A stretch of DNA of 64,000 nucleotides from Miscanthus floridulus. Taxonomy: Eukaryota > Streptophyta > Magnoliopsida > Poales > Poaceae. The position numbers and the translations under genes were made by a program. Positions 1 to 12,600 of the stretch are shown one piece after another (the first letter of the stretch is position 1; every line of letters starts with the position of its first letter). The stretch spans positions 102,202,166-102,266,165 of the forward strand of contig NC_089587.1 of NCBI RefSeq assembly GCF_019320115.1. Reading direction: 5' to 3'. Under the pieces are notes generated by a model that was given only the letters and a program-made list of their open reading frames with translations, was not told where the DNA came from and ran no database searches.

Positions 1-713
1 TGGCTCAACAACTACATATCGGCTTTCCCCACAGAAATCACATTTTTCCTTATTTATATCTTCTCCGTAGTATATCATACAATTGTTTTCACAAGCATCT
101 ATGGCATTTTCAGACCTTTGAGAAGAGTTGTGCACTCATAAAATGTTTTTGGCATTTTATGGTTCTCAGGCAGGACATCATCAAATAGATTCAATATTTT
201 ATTAATGCATTCTACACCAAGGTTATGTTGTGATTTAACTGCCATTAACCGAGCAACTGCGGTTAGCTATGCAACACTAGTGTAGTTATGTACGGGCTCT
301 TGTGAAGCTTCCAACATGACATAAAATGCCTTTGCATCAGCTGGGGGTTCATCTTCAGCACTAACAGTATGCATTGCATCGCCAATATCAGCTAACATTT
401 CATCTAAACCATTAGCAGTATCATTGGCATTCTCCAATGTGGGCTCACTAAAAGGTTTCTCTCCATGTTCAGTCCAAATAGTATATCCAGGTGTAAAACC
501 TCTTTTACACAAATGCAAGCTCATGATAGGTCTCCTTCGTCTAACTCTATTGTCGCAATCTGAACATGGGCAAAGTACTCCAAATTTTTGAGAATCAAGA
601 ACAAGACTGAAAGCATGGTCTAGAAAAGCATTTGTCTTCTGCACCCACTCATGTGAATGACAACCATTGTCATTCCACCCTTCGTACATCCAACTACGGT
701 CTTCTATTGACAT
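1..713 (-). pseudogene. TNP2-like CACTA transposase, N-terminal part, broken
   Basis: The frame opens at an ATG at 711-713. The product begins MSIEDRSWMY and has a CPCSDCDN cysteine cluster near residue 50, matching the transposase-associated domain that precedes the catalytic Transposase_21 domain of CACTA TNP2 proteins. An in-frame TAG at 267-269 interrupts it; the same frame then continues with the conserved LTAVARLMAVKS stretch, so the stop is a mutation rather than the natural end. A second break lies near 130-145, where the frame ends in a TAG and homology (IDACENNCMIYY) resumes in another frame. The catalytic region lies outside the window. This copy cannot encode a full transposase. 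The gene would act in the nucleus to excise CACTA elements. Confidence 0.85.
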
Positions 714-2129
714 GGCTAGTTATTGTAGCAATAATAAACCCCTGTTCAATATCTAAAACCCTGAGCAAACCCATAGATAACAATTTGTGCTACTAAAAAT
801 TAATAATTTAGTACAAATGTATGGAAGAGATGTGAAAAGATAAATCTGCTTCTCACCTTCAAGCTTCTCTTGCATAGCAGCACAGATGTAGATCCCTGCC
901 TTCTTTATCGCATTTGAGTCTTTCTTACAAAGCCAAGATCTTCTCCTCCTACTTCAAACTGAAGTTTGCATAATGGAAAGGCAAAGTATATTAGTTCCAG
1001 ATCTGAATGACTAATATTCAGAGCGGATAATGGTCTAAATTAGCATGTAGAGCCTATGAGCAGACAACTAGTAGTGCAGTAATATTTTGTATCACAAACA
1101 AGAAATCAAGCGCACAGTTATTGAATCTGAATAAATGTGAAATGGTATATTTCTCTAGTCCATCAAGCGGAATTATTAGTTTGCACCATAACTTACATAT
1201 TTCCTAGTTAAAATTCAGTAGCTTATAACTCACTAGCCAGTCTACCTGAATTTCTATTTTTTTTGGAAATGACCAAAGATTAGTTCAGGACCAAACAAAT
1301 TTAGCAATTACAATAGTCTCTGCACCACTCAAGTCAATTAAACAGTTCCTGATTGTTTTTAGGAAGTATAAGAAATGCAAAACACAACATAAAGGCTGCA
1401 GGTGCATCACACATGAGCAATATATACATCTTAATTGTTGGTTAAATCCATGTAGTAGATTCGTATCTCACTTTGAGCCATTATTCAGTAGCACGAAAGA
1501 AATAGGAAGCACATCTCCTTGTCAGTAACACAGCAGCACGCAGCAGGGGTATTGCCAATTCCTACCTTCTTGCCAACACAATGACAGGCCACTGGCACCT
1601 CCACAGGACAACAGCATGCCACCAGCACCTCCGCAGGGCAACGGCAAGCCACCAGCACCTCTGCAGGTTCTCCTTGCCTCCACTGCAGGTCCTTCTTTCA
1701 TCCAAATCAGCACCTCCCTCGCCTCCTGCAGCACCCTAGAAGGTTCTCCTCGCCTCCTCCGTAGGTCCTTCTTGCCACCTCGGCAGCCCGCTTGGGTCAC
1801 GAAATTGGGATGGGGGCAAAGGAATAGCTAGGGCTGGGTGGTGCTAGGCTTGGGGTGCTTGCAGATCCAGCGAGGGCAGTGAATTTGGGAGGCACCCCAT
1901 TGGATGGGTTGGGGCAGCGGTAGGAAGCTTTGGTGGCGGCGCACTAGATTGGGATGGCGGGAGAGCTTTGGGGCAGCAATGGGAGAAGATTTGGTGCGCG
2001 AGAGATAAGATTGGTGGTGGTGGCGGCGGCGGCGGGAGAAGGGCAGCGTCTGGAGAAATATTGGCGCGAGACGGTGGCGGTATGCTGCGGGGAGGGGAAA
2101 AATTTTGGTGCCGTCATGTTAGCGCCATG

Positions 2130-2350
2130 TTGGGTCAATGTCCCTAGGAATTGTGTCCATGTCGTAGGGAAAGGTGCCAGCATGGCAAGGGAGACACCTC
2201 TTTCTCAGAATCGGCCCCGACCAAAACGTGCAATCCTAGGGAAAGCCAAGTTTCCCTACGGTTTTGTCACCCAACTCTAGGGAAACATATCTTTCCCTAG
2301 GACGATCAAAACACCGTAGGGAACTTTAAAAACTGTAGGGAAACTCGTCG
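2130..2350. repeat. CACTA subterminal repeats
   Basis: Motifs of the form CCGTAGGGAA, TCCCTAGG and their complements recur about eight times in the last 220 bp before the terminal inverted repeat. In En/Spm such clusters bind the element's own DNA-binding protein. Seen directly; the binding role is by family analogy. Confidence 0.7.
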
Positions 2351-2362
2351 ATTCTAGTAGTG

Positions 2363-5300
2363 TCATAACGTTATAGTAAACCACTTAGTAAGGAGTTACT
2401 ATAATCTCGTAATTAACAAAGTAATTATCGTAACTCAAAGTAGCTATAAAATAAGTTATTTTGTAGCCAGCTATAGGTAGTAGTTATATATATAATAACC
2501 GGATTGCGTTTGGTTTTAATTTAGTCCCCCTGCTAGAGAAGATTACCGCAACAGAACATTCAGAAATGAGGGATTCTTTGTATTACTATGCAGCAAGTGA
2601 TACGACGCAGTTAATTAAGGGTTTGTGCCGAAACGAGGTAATCTGACAGGAAATTGTCTGGATACTTGTTCAAGGTACGCTGATCGCGTAGTTGTGGTAG
2701 GGACGACTGATCTTCAGAGTAGCTTTTTCAGCAACAGCAGTGTAACTACTGTGCCATGGTCAGCGTGCCTTTCTTTAGTGTGTGTTTTTCATTCCCTTGC
2801 AACACGCATCATGTCACTGAAATTTCCTCTCTTTTTTCTGGAATCAAATATAGACTGTGTTTCTCAAGAAGGTTACCAGTGGAACAATCGATCAACGAGG
2901 TAAGGGAGGCAGGGAGGTAAAACATGAAAAAAGGACTGCCTAGCAGCATAGTGGTCAACACTTAGATCGTTTCCCCCTTGCCCGGCTTCCACGTCCATGG
3001 AGGCAGCGGTAGCCATGGGAGATGAGCAGGTTGCCCAGATTCCTGAAACAATATTCGGAGGGCAGAGCGCTCGTTATATTACTACTGACAGAGCAGCGAG
3101 GCGCCTACTTATGGCGGTAGGGGAATGGCGCGGCCAGGGCTCAAGGCAGACGGGCCGTGGCCCAAGCGACCCACTAACAACTGCGTTGATATGTGCGCAA
3201 CGTGGATTCTCCTCTGAATTATTGTCCTCTTCTTCCTCCCGGTCCCTGCCACTGCCAGCCACAAGCTATTGCGCAGGCGTAGCAGTAAAGAGAAAATGGC
3301 CTGTGTTTACTTGGACTGCAGCGAATCTGATACGTTGGTTTCAGGATCTGAATGAGGTGTAACCGTCTAGAGTCGGATTTGATTTGAGCAACGGAGTGAG
3401 ACTGTGTCATCACTGTGAGTGGCTAGTTCTTTGGAATGGAGACCAACTGGCAACTGGTTACTCCTTGGATACCAACGATGGCAAGCCTCAGTCATGCTAC
3501 ACTGCCGTGATGTTGGAGACGAATTTGCATCTGTTCTATGCTGCCAAGAAGCAAGAACTGACCTGACCGCAGTCGCTTTGCTGCAACTGAACTGAGCGCA
3601 TGCGGAATCGCGGAGCACGCAGTGCACATGGCGTTCGGTCCTCTCGTCTCGTTTGCGTCAAGCATCCATCTTGTACAGAAAATTAAAGCTGATGCGTTCC
3701 CGTCGATCTCCATCGTCTGTGCCATCTGATCGAGCTCCTCATAGACCCGCCCTCTGGGGCGAAAAGATCAAAAGAAAACAAAAAAAAAATAAGATGATGA
3801 AATCACGAATCAGAAATTTAAGTGCCCCTTATCAAATATTCCAGGCATAATTCTTCTTTTAATGGTCAATTCAAAATTCTGAAGATTTAACTGAACGGTT
3901 GTTGTTTGACTAGCAATATTAGTTTCACGGATTTAACTCCTTACCGGTGCCGGCCAGCAGGAGCAAAATATTCGGTACATTCTGTCCGTTATTAGGTTTC
4001 GTAGATACGGTGAGCTAGCCATGCATCATATCGTGCCTTACGTTTTCTTAAGGTGGGTGACATACAAATCTCATCCTATTATTCGCCCGGCAAGCTGGAC
4101 TTAGGATCTTGGCACCGGGCATCTGGACCTGCTCTTCAGAAGTGCAATGTCCCTTCGTCAGACTGGTGCTATGAAAGGCAGGGCATAATCGCACATGAAG
4201 TTTGTTCAGGTTCTGTTTCCTCTGTAGTTGTTTCCAGGTCGGCGTACGATCCTCTGCGTTCCAAATTATAAATCATTCTAGTTTTTTTCTAAGTATATAT
4301 TTTTACTATCTAGCTATCTAGAAATGATGTATATGTATGTGTGTAGTAAAAACCTTGTACCTTAAAAAAAAATAGAACAACTTACAATTTAGAATGAAGG
4401 ATTAATGCTCTTGCTGTGTTGATACTTGATAAGCCTAGGCTTATTATTAATTGCTTGTTCTTTGTTCCTGCTAGCTACCTTTCTGAATAAAAAACATGCT
4501 TACATACGGTTGTGGGAAAAAAATTAGTTCAGGTAGTAATAAAACGACTCCAAGGTTGCTACACTTAAGCTTGATCTTTACTTTTGGTTTCTACGATTTC
4601 TCCATATACTTTTATTTAGCATATGTACGAGCAAAATCCTAATATTATGTTCTTGTAAATATAATTAAAAGTCTTGCACGAGAGACCGTACATAGTTTCT
4701 TGATGAAAAAACAAACTAATATAGTGATGGAGCGACCGAGCAAAGCAAAGCAAGTACACAATCTCATGCATGGAGCCGACAACACGATTACACGACCCCG
4801 CAATCACATCTTCACCTTATTTCCTTGGGAAAAAAATTTCTTCCAAGATGATTATTTCATTCAGACCATCTTGTATGTCCTCGGGGGAAAAAGCTCATAC
4901 CATCTTTTTCAGAAAAATAGGTAGCAGGAGGAAGATGAAGTGGACGGAGAAGAAAAAGAAAAGAGGTGTTGGAGAAGGAGCAAGAACTCAGCCCCCTATC
5001 TAATTAAGGGTTGATGCTAATTAAATCTGCCACTTCTTATTTCCTACTACCTCTGATTCAAAATATAGGCAGTGTACATTCAACATGTATCTCGAACGTT
5101 AAAATATTCATCATGGAAAATACTTTCATATTGTGTAATTTTTATTATTTAAAATGGTATGTTTTAATTAAAAATATAAGTAAATGTGTGACAATAGAGA
5201 CCGTGCCGTTTAACCTAAACACCTCGTCAATTTATTTGTTTCTTCCGATGGATGGAACACCTCGTCTGTTGCTTTTGGCAAAGGGATTGACTCCTGACAG

Positions 5301-5446
5301 GCCTTGTTTTACGGGACACGATCGAACAGCTGACAGACATGAAATGAGAGCACTAGCACAATTCCAATTCCATGTTGATTGATGAAAGAATTTTGCTATG
5401 GAACATGCCAGTCAGGCAGTGCACTGCTGCAGATTCTGGATTTGCA
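2363..5446. other. Intergenic stretch, no gene recognised
   Basis: No reading frame here resembles a known protein. The longest frame, about 121 codons near 2997-3362, has unremarkable composition and no recognisable motif. The interval is AT-rich with patches of older repeats. A short Stowaway-like end (CTACCTCTGATTCAAAATATA-like, near 5046) has no matching partner. I see no RNA gene. Confidence 0.5.
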
Positions 5447-5474
5447 CTAGAAACCTGGCGCGGCTTTGCCGCGC
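5447..5474 (-). mobile_element. Helitron-like 3' terminus
   Basis: Read on the minus strand there is a perfect 7-bp hairpin GCGCGGC-AAA-GCCGCGC (5458-5474), seven bases, then CTAG (5447-5450) followed by T. Helitron 3' ends have a GC-rich hairpin just upstream of CTRR and insert 5' of a T. The element would extend to the right from 5447. I could not place its 5' TC end, so the element's length is unknown. Confidence 0.5.
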
Positions 5475-8109
5475 ACTTCTTGGACTGTGACAGCCTATTA
5501 TGTGTATCTTACCCTTGAATAAGTACCTAATTTAAACATTAAATGTTGTCAAGTGATGAATTGATAGTATTATTAGTATTTGTAGCAAAAGATTTAGTGT
5601 AATTAGTACCTTAGAGTTAGTCCTTGTATTTACAATGGAAGGTTGAACTAAGAGATCAATTACTGATATATGAGGATTTTGAAGTTGAACTAAGTTCTCA
5701 TGATTAATATTCATAGCAAAACCATAATCAGGAGTTAGAACATTTTCTGGAAACATTATTCTAAGGATATGAATACTGGTATTATTCTATGGCTTGTGCA
5801 GATCCAAGTGCTGTACCCATATGAGATCTGTACGACTAATTATAAAAGTTAATTAGATTGTTATTTCATTAGATTTGTATTCACTGCTCAAGGATGTGAT
5901 TCAATGCGCGTGTCCAGGAGGAAAAAAAGCAGCGGCAAACATTATGTAACCTGAGATTTTTTTTTTCACTTCGATGTTGTAGATGTGATCAATAGGAACT
6001 TAACAAAATTTGATTCACTAGTTTTACACATTGTTTTGATTTTATATGAATTTATCTCTTCTCTCTCCTTCACTCCATCTACAGTCTTACAGGCAGCGCA
6101 ACGGGATTCCGACCGATTTGGCCCGACCCGGCCCTACAATGGATTTGGGCCAGCGTAGAATTCAGTGTTTACATCTTTATTATGGAAAGATTATACTAAT
6201 GATGATGGTTCTTCGTGAAAAATCAATAATGTCGTTTTCATAAATGTTCACAAATTTTATTTTTGAAACGTCCAATATATTTCAGTTTTTTTTAATGGAT
6301 TTAACGAAGAAATGTACTGTAAGAATAAGAAAATATTTGAAAATATATTTTCTAAAAGGACCTGTAATGTACCAAAAAAAGTGATGCTTGGATTGTATCT
6401 TTCTAGCCGCTTTTAAAGACAATATGAGAACCCCACCTAAAAGCTAGCCTCCAAATATATAAATATTTGGGCGTTTGTTTTTGTGGCAGCTGATATTTTC
6501 TTATTTGGCTCTAAACAGTTCTAGGCCAGTACACTTTATTTCGCGCTGTCCGCAAATGCAAGCAATTGTAGGTTTGGAAGCAAGTGCAAGTGCAAGGAAT
6601 GCAAATTTAGACGGACTACGGAGGGCCAGAGGCGTACGGCGAGACCTGGCACTGCGAGCGCGCTGCGGATCCTGGCCGGCGACGGCGATGGCTCGGAGAT
6701 GTAGAGCGGGGTGGTCATGTAGCTATGCCGACACCGAGGACGACGAAGACGCGGCTCACCACGAGCTGTCCGGGGTCCGTGGCCGACGCCTTGACCACCG
6801 AGGAAGAGGCAGCGTGGGCCAACGGTGGAGTAGCTGCGCGCGTTCGCCGCGAGGCCTCATGTGCGACGCGCGTGCGGAGACGCGGCGGGCTCCCCGACGC
6901 GGTTCAGGCGGACGGCGCGGCGAGCTCTTGGGCTCATCTCCAGGTGTGCGGCGTGACAGGCTGCGGCGAGGTTCCAGGCGAGCAGCGCGGCAAGCTCGCC
7001 GCCGCGACGAGCTCTAGGCGGTCGGCCGGGCGACGGGCTGCAGGGAGCGGCGCGGTGGCGCAGGCCCCAGGCCATGGCGGGCCGGACCCACCCTCCAGCG
7101 CGGAGGCGCGGTGGCCCTGGTCCCCAGTCATGGTAGCGCGAGGCGCCCTCGGCCACCGGCGCGGCGGCGACATGGCCCAAGTGCGGCTGCGCATGCAGCA
7201 GGCAGATTTTATTCCTCCGCAACTAGCATAAAAATTGTTTTTCCCATGGTGATAAAATTCGCATATGTCAAACTAACAGTCACCATCTTCCAATTTAAAA
7301 TTGCATTGCTTGATAAAAATAAACTTAAAAATATTTTGTGGAGAACCAGAAACGCTCTAATTATTGGATTGGCGTGATATGCTTGTTTAATAGCGGAATA
7401 AAGCTGGAAGAGGAAAGAGGTGTGGAAATTTGTTAATAAAATCGGCGTGACCTAGTCTGCAGCTTAATTTTAGCAGGAGAATGTTCTGTTCTCCCTGATA
7501 AACCGTAGGTAAAATAAGAATTATCATGGAAAAGAATTCCGTAGGCTAACATGCTATTCTGGACATCAAGATTTTTTTTTTCTTCTCAAACTGGCCATTC
7601 AAGATATTAGTACCAGAAGACAACCAACATATACGGAAAAACGGCTGTAGGGCGTCCGGGCCTGCGCAGTGGACCGGCCAACAGGTAACCGGCCTGCTCC
7701 CCTCCTCCCCCATCTCTGTGATAGATAACTTTCCCACTCCGCTCGTCGCGGTGTTCACCACGCCGTCCACCCCTCCGACTCCTGTCACGGCGTCCACTTG
7801 TAACCGTGCCGGGCGGCACGAAATCTAGGCCGCCATAGATCCTCTCCCATCCAAGCTTCGTGCTCCGGCACCCACCCGCTCTCTACGTCATCGTCGCTGC
7901 CGCGCCCTACCTCATCCACTGAAGAGACCTGCTCCTACCGCTGCTCACATGCTCGCCCTTATGCTCCTGTCGTTGCTCTTGCTCCGCCGCCTGCCCTGCC
8001 CGATGACACCGACAGGCACCGACAGCGTAAGGAGAAGCGTCGGGCCCTAGCGCGGAAGCCCATCCGGCCTCGCCTCCTACTACGGCTGCGGCACCCCGAT
8101 GCAGACGGC
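5475..8109. other. Gene-poor stretch with a GC-rich island
   Basis: 5475-6600 and 7230-7600 are AT-rich with no recognisable coding. Positions 6600-7230 are strongly GC-rich and open in several frames on both strands, but no frame shows a recognisable domain, and openness in all frames is expected of GC-rich DNA. It might be a captured gene fragment inside a transposon or a decayed gene. 7640-8110 is moderately GC-rich, also without a recognised product. Confidence 0.4.
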
Positions 8110-8450
8110 AGAGGAAGCTGCGCCGAGATATGCTGCATGTTGCAAGTGTACATTTCAGATATTTTAGAGGTATATTTCAAGTGTTTCGCACGGATGTTGC
8201 AAAAGTAGATCGGAATGTTGCATATGTTGCAAGCGTATGTCCTCAATGTTTTATCTGTATTTTCAGACGCAAATTGCAAGCGTGTTTATTTGGATGTTGC
8301 ATATGTTTCACACATATATTGCAAGTGTTTTATCTGGATGTTGCGTATGTTTACAATGGTTTTCGATTTGTTTTTGCAAGTGTTGTAGATGCATGTTTCA
8401 AATGGTTCATCTGTCTTTTTTGTAAGTGTTGCATCTAAATGTTCCAAAAG
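8110..8450. repeat. Degenerate tandem repeat rich in TGTTGCA / TTGCAAG
   Basis: About six imperfect units of roughly 45-52 bp, each containing a GGATGTTGCATATGTTT-like part and a TTGCAAGTGTTTTATCT-like part, follow one another. Both strands are fairly open because the repeat is poor in stop codons in two frames, so apparent reading frames here are not genes. From memory, similar TTGCA-rich blocks occur in high-copy grass transposons, so this is probably the inside of a non-autonomous DNA element; I could not define terminal repeats. Confidence 0.55.
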
Positions 8451-9673
8451 TAGATCCGGTGTTGTACATGGAATGCGCGTGAGAAGCAAGAGGGGACGCG
8501 AGCAGTCCCTGCGTGGACGACATCGGGCGGCATGGGCCCCGCGTGGGCACGGGTGACGCAGCCACGGTCGAGCGATGTCCGGGCAGTGCGGGCCCATGCA
8601 TTGACGCGCGAAACGGAAGGGGAAACCGACTGTAGCTGCGGACGTCCGTCCAGACGTCCGGGCGCTAGCAGTCTTGTCTGACAATGGCAGTTTCCTGAAC
8701 CCTAAGAAAGAAAAGATGTAAAACTAACCCGGGCAGTAACAAGTAACTGTAAAAGAGGATTCTGAATGCTTGGACGAGAAAATTCAAGCACTGTAAAAAG
8801 GGTTCCATGCTTTCTGAAAGGCTTGTAATTCAGTGCGCATCATTTTAGCACCGTGGAAGTCCCTAGTGCAAGATTCATGAGAACTGGTGCCCCTCTTGCA
8901 TAATCGCGACAATCAAAAGGCCGAGGACAAAAGTAACCTTCTAATCTGTTCAGTACCATGGCGTTCTGCATCAGCACGCACGATCCAAAAGCTGAAGGCT
9001 GAAGCACTCTCTTTCAGAACTTCAAGTTGCTAATGAGTTCAGAGTTTACTCAGGCTGCCCAAGCCCAACACAGATTCGTGTGGCTTGGTGCATGAACAAC
9101 ATCGTGGATATGTTGACATGTCCTCATCATCAAACTGGAAATGCTGGTGCGGTCTCAGCAGAAATTCGTGTCCTGTTGTAGGGCTCACCTATTTTTGAAC
9201 TACAGTTGTCATATATGATAATGATCTACTCATTTTTCAGAGTGGTCAGATGAAATATTGGAAAGGTGGGAGATCAAAATATGAAGATAGAACAATTATG
9301 AGCACTTTCAGAAAGCAGTCTTGTTAGTTGTTGCCATGATTTACAACAATGAAAAACTAAATGGTACAAGTAAAACATTTTGGTTTAACCTAGTATCAAA
9401 GACTGTAACAAACATCTAGAGATGCTTGCTGCACAAACACCAATGTGCTGCTCCTACTGCTTTGCTGAGCCTATGATGAGATGTTAACATCACTTCTGTT
9501 CACAGAAAGACCACATCTTCATGGAAGCCATGCTATTTTCACGGTTCCTTGTGTGGAAATGGCAGTTCCTTAATTTATATGTCGAATCGTTTGTCGAAGA
9601 CCTACGCTTCATCAAATTGGAGAGGATTTGCACTTCATCAAATTGGAGAACCTCAATTTATTCTCCCTTTATG
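8451..9673. other. Intergenic, includes the 3' flank of DPB2
   Basis: Nothing coding is recognised. The right-hand part should hold the 3' untranslated region and polyadenylation site of the minus-strand DPB2 gene that ends at 9674, but I see no site I would call with confidence. Confidence 0.4.
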
Positions 9674-12600
9674 TTAGCCTTCCAACGCAGAAAGCTCAAC
9701 CTCTTTGGTGCAAGGACGGTATGCTGCAAAGGTGCTGTCATTCGCAAACGAACCCGGATTAAAGCAAGTGATCCCAGTATATTTGAAGGCTTTCTGCTCG
9801 CTTTTGTCACCCAATACAATCTGAAGAAGTTTTGAAAAGAGAAGAATGAGCACAACACCATATAAAACTTGTGGCAGGTAAAACTATACTATCAATTTTG
9901 TATGTTCAAGGTAACAAATGAGCACAAAAGATCCACTGAAACTATAACAAGAAAAACATTTTTTTTTGAAGGGTCTAGCATAAACAATATCCCAAATGAT
10001 ATACCGTGTGAGGAGTTGGATACAACCGAAGGCAATGATCATAATTCCATATGATAGGTTGAACAGTAAGAGGCAATGGACAAAGATGGCTCTGATGGGT
10101 GATAGTTGCTACCAGCTGAAAAGAGAAGGATTGGTTAATGTCTTCAAAGGGGTTATGCTAACTACAATATAAAAAAGTAAGTCATGTAATTTACGTGTTC
10201 AAAAGGGTCACTTGTTTCTTCCGTTGTTGGTGGAATGAGACATGACCGCCGCATCCTGTAAAGGAGATCTTGCCGGAAAAACACAATTTCTTGTGTATAA
10301 AACTTCACCCTGAAAAATGATAGCTCTTATTGTTATTAGACATGGGACAGATCAGAATTGATAAATCTGTAAGCTGATGTTTGATTTGACCATTGCAGCT
10401 AGATAAAGATTAGTGGAATAGTTTGAACAGGATGTTCTGTGTAAATCTATCGCTTTATAAGTTTATAGTCTCAGTGGTAGAGCATATGAAGCTTTTTCCA
10501 AGACCTGACTGAAATGTCAGTGGATTACGATTCAAAAAATAAACCAAATGAAGCAGATAACACCTAACACAAAAGTGCCAAGCGTGCATTATGTTGCCTA
10601 TCCAAAAGCATAAGATGCTCATCAGTAGACTAGCATGAAATATGGTGATTAAGGTATCCAGATACCCATTGCCATTGTGCATCAGTGATTGTGCAATGAG
10701 ATCCCAAAATAATCAAGACCATAGCTGTATGAGATTCTCAATAACTTCCCATAAAATAACTACAGTACATCGACAACTTCATATAGTGACTGCTGATCAT
10801 TTCTACATTGGCAGACCATGAAAACACATAAATACTTAACGATTTAGCAGAATTCATGACATAAAAAAGAAATAACACTGTTGCTCCTTCATTTTGGGCA
10901 TACTGATTCTCTGCAGCTGAATACTTCTGATTCGATATTGGAAGGCATAATAGCTTTGCCCACGAAATATTTATTGTTAAGATCTCATCTCATGTTTAAT
11001 GTGTACAGCTCCCTATCAGTATAATCCTGATATCAGTTGGAATTTTAAGCATGAGTTTCATGTCGAACCTGCAGGGGTTGCTTACGAAGATTGCATTTGG
11101 TATGTGCTTCTGAAGTTCTTCAATTAGGTATTTTGGAAGTGCACACCTTGGCAGAGCTTTAGAAGGACCTGCATATTTGTTATCAAGTAAAAAACATATA
11201 AAGCGATGAAGAAACATCTCATTGCAATTGTCTGGGGAGACAGATAGCAATATGTCTGAAGAAACTCATTTATAGTCCTAATACTGTTAGTATCACAGAA
11301 AATGTTCTAAATAGCATGTCAAAGCTAGGATATAAAAGAATGGACCAAGTTAATAGCCATAACAAGTTCCATCTTAATTCTTAAATAGCGAACTAATTAC
11401 AAATTTGGATATAGGAATGCATTGTACTTGTGGACGTGAGCAGCTATCAGCTAAAAGCATCACTAAGTTTTGGAGTACCTGCATCATCAGGTCCAGGAAC
11501 GAATAAGAAACGACTATGTTCCTTTAATCTAGATCGAGCTGCAATCATCTCGCCAAGCTTTCCAAACTGAAATCTGTGTGAAGGTACATGGCTAAGGCTT
11601 ATCTCATACTGGAATAGCATGAACAAAAGACATACAACTCTCTGACATCTCTAATGAAACAGAAAGCCATACCTGAGTTCTTCAAATGAATTGAACGCTA
11701 GATTGCAAGGGCGAGAGCAGAAATTGCCCATTAAAACGAAGAGGGAAGGCACAACTTCCACACTATCATATCCATCAAGAACAACAGCCAACTTCTCCAT
11801 AGTCTTCTCTACGAGATAACACATAGGAACGTCCTGAGAATAGGACTCAATAATGACAGAAACACAAAATAAAGAACTAATGTAAAACAGAAATACCTCA
11901 GGGTTGTCCAGCCAAACATCCGAAAGAATGACAAACATATCATTCACGGCCTTTTTCTCCAGTGATGATAATCTTAGCTGTTTGATATCAATGGTACCCA
12001 AAATTATCGGTAAAGATGTTTTTGACAAGACCTAATTATTCAACATCTGGAATGAAGGTATTGGACTTACTGCTTCTTCAGTTGGTATTACACCTCCCCC
12101 AAAGAAATCAAGACCCATGAGCAATGAAACTGACGCTTCCCTGTCCTCCAGGGGAGGAAATCCACATGTATTTACCTGTGCATGATTTGAACATAGTTGC
12201 AATAGAACTGATAATACAGAAAAGGTTTGAAACTTTTCTAGGAAATGAGAACTACAAACCTGGAAAATGCCATTTGAAAGCAGCTCACCTTCGGCTACGA
12301 TTACAGTATTTTCAACGAAAAAACCTGACGTGATTTTGTGTTCTATGTTAAGGAAAGTAGTGGTACTTTCTCAATAATCTCAAAATCCACACATATAAAA
12401 CAAGAGGAAACTCCTTGATACACCATCCTTCACAGGTGACCGGAAGAAGTTTAATGTTGACTTATTTTATTTGACAAAGAAAAGGTGTAGAAAGTTTGTT
12501 ATGCATTATTCACAAGTAATAGTAACTAGCCATCAGTGCTAAAAATAATACTGCTTTCTTAGGATATGGCATTTGATAACTCAATTGGAACTGCTCCAGT

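Larger units (their letters stand above)
1..2362 (-). mobile_element. CACTA (En/Spm-type) DNA transposon, 5' end
   Basis: The right boundary reads, on the minus strand, CACTACTAGAAT (2351-2362), the hallmark terminal inverted repeat of CACTA transposons. Inside it lie short repeated motifs such as CCGTAGGGAA and TTCCCTAGG in both orientations, as expected of CACTA subterminal repeats. A transposase reading frame with the family's N-terminal domain runs leftwards from 713 and leaves the window, so this is the 5' end of a minus-strand element whose other end is not visible. The 1500-2280 interval is GC-rich and includes about three ~30-bp proline-codon-rich tandem units near 1587-1667; I see no convincing gene in it. 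The expected 3-bp target duplication would begin at 2363 (tca) but cannot be checked here. Confidence 0.85.

Noticed and set aside
1523..1830. Proline-rich reading frames on both strands in the CACTA element
   Set aside because: Caused by a short GC-rich tandem repeat; no domain and no agreement with CACTA transposase structure.
5046..5230. Stowaway MITE starting at CTACCTCTGATTCAAAATATA-like sequence
   Set aside because: Only one end is visible and no matching inverted repeat or TA duplication could be found.
10460..10530. tRNA-like A-box (GTCTCAGTGGTAGAGCA) and a weak B-box in DPB2 intron 10
   Set aside because: No acceptor stem or cloverleaf can be drawn and the B-box is poor; chance similarity or a very old SINE remnant.
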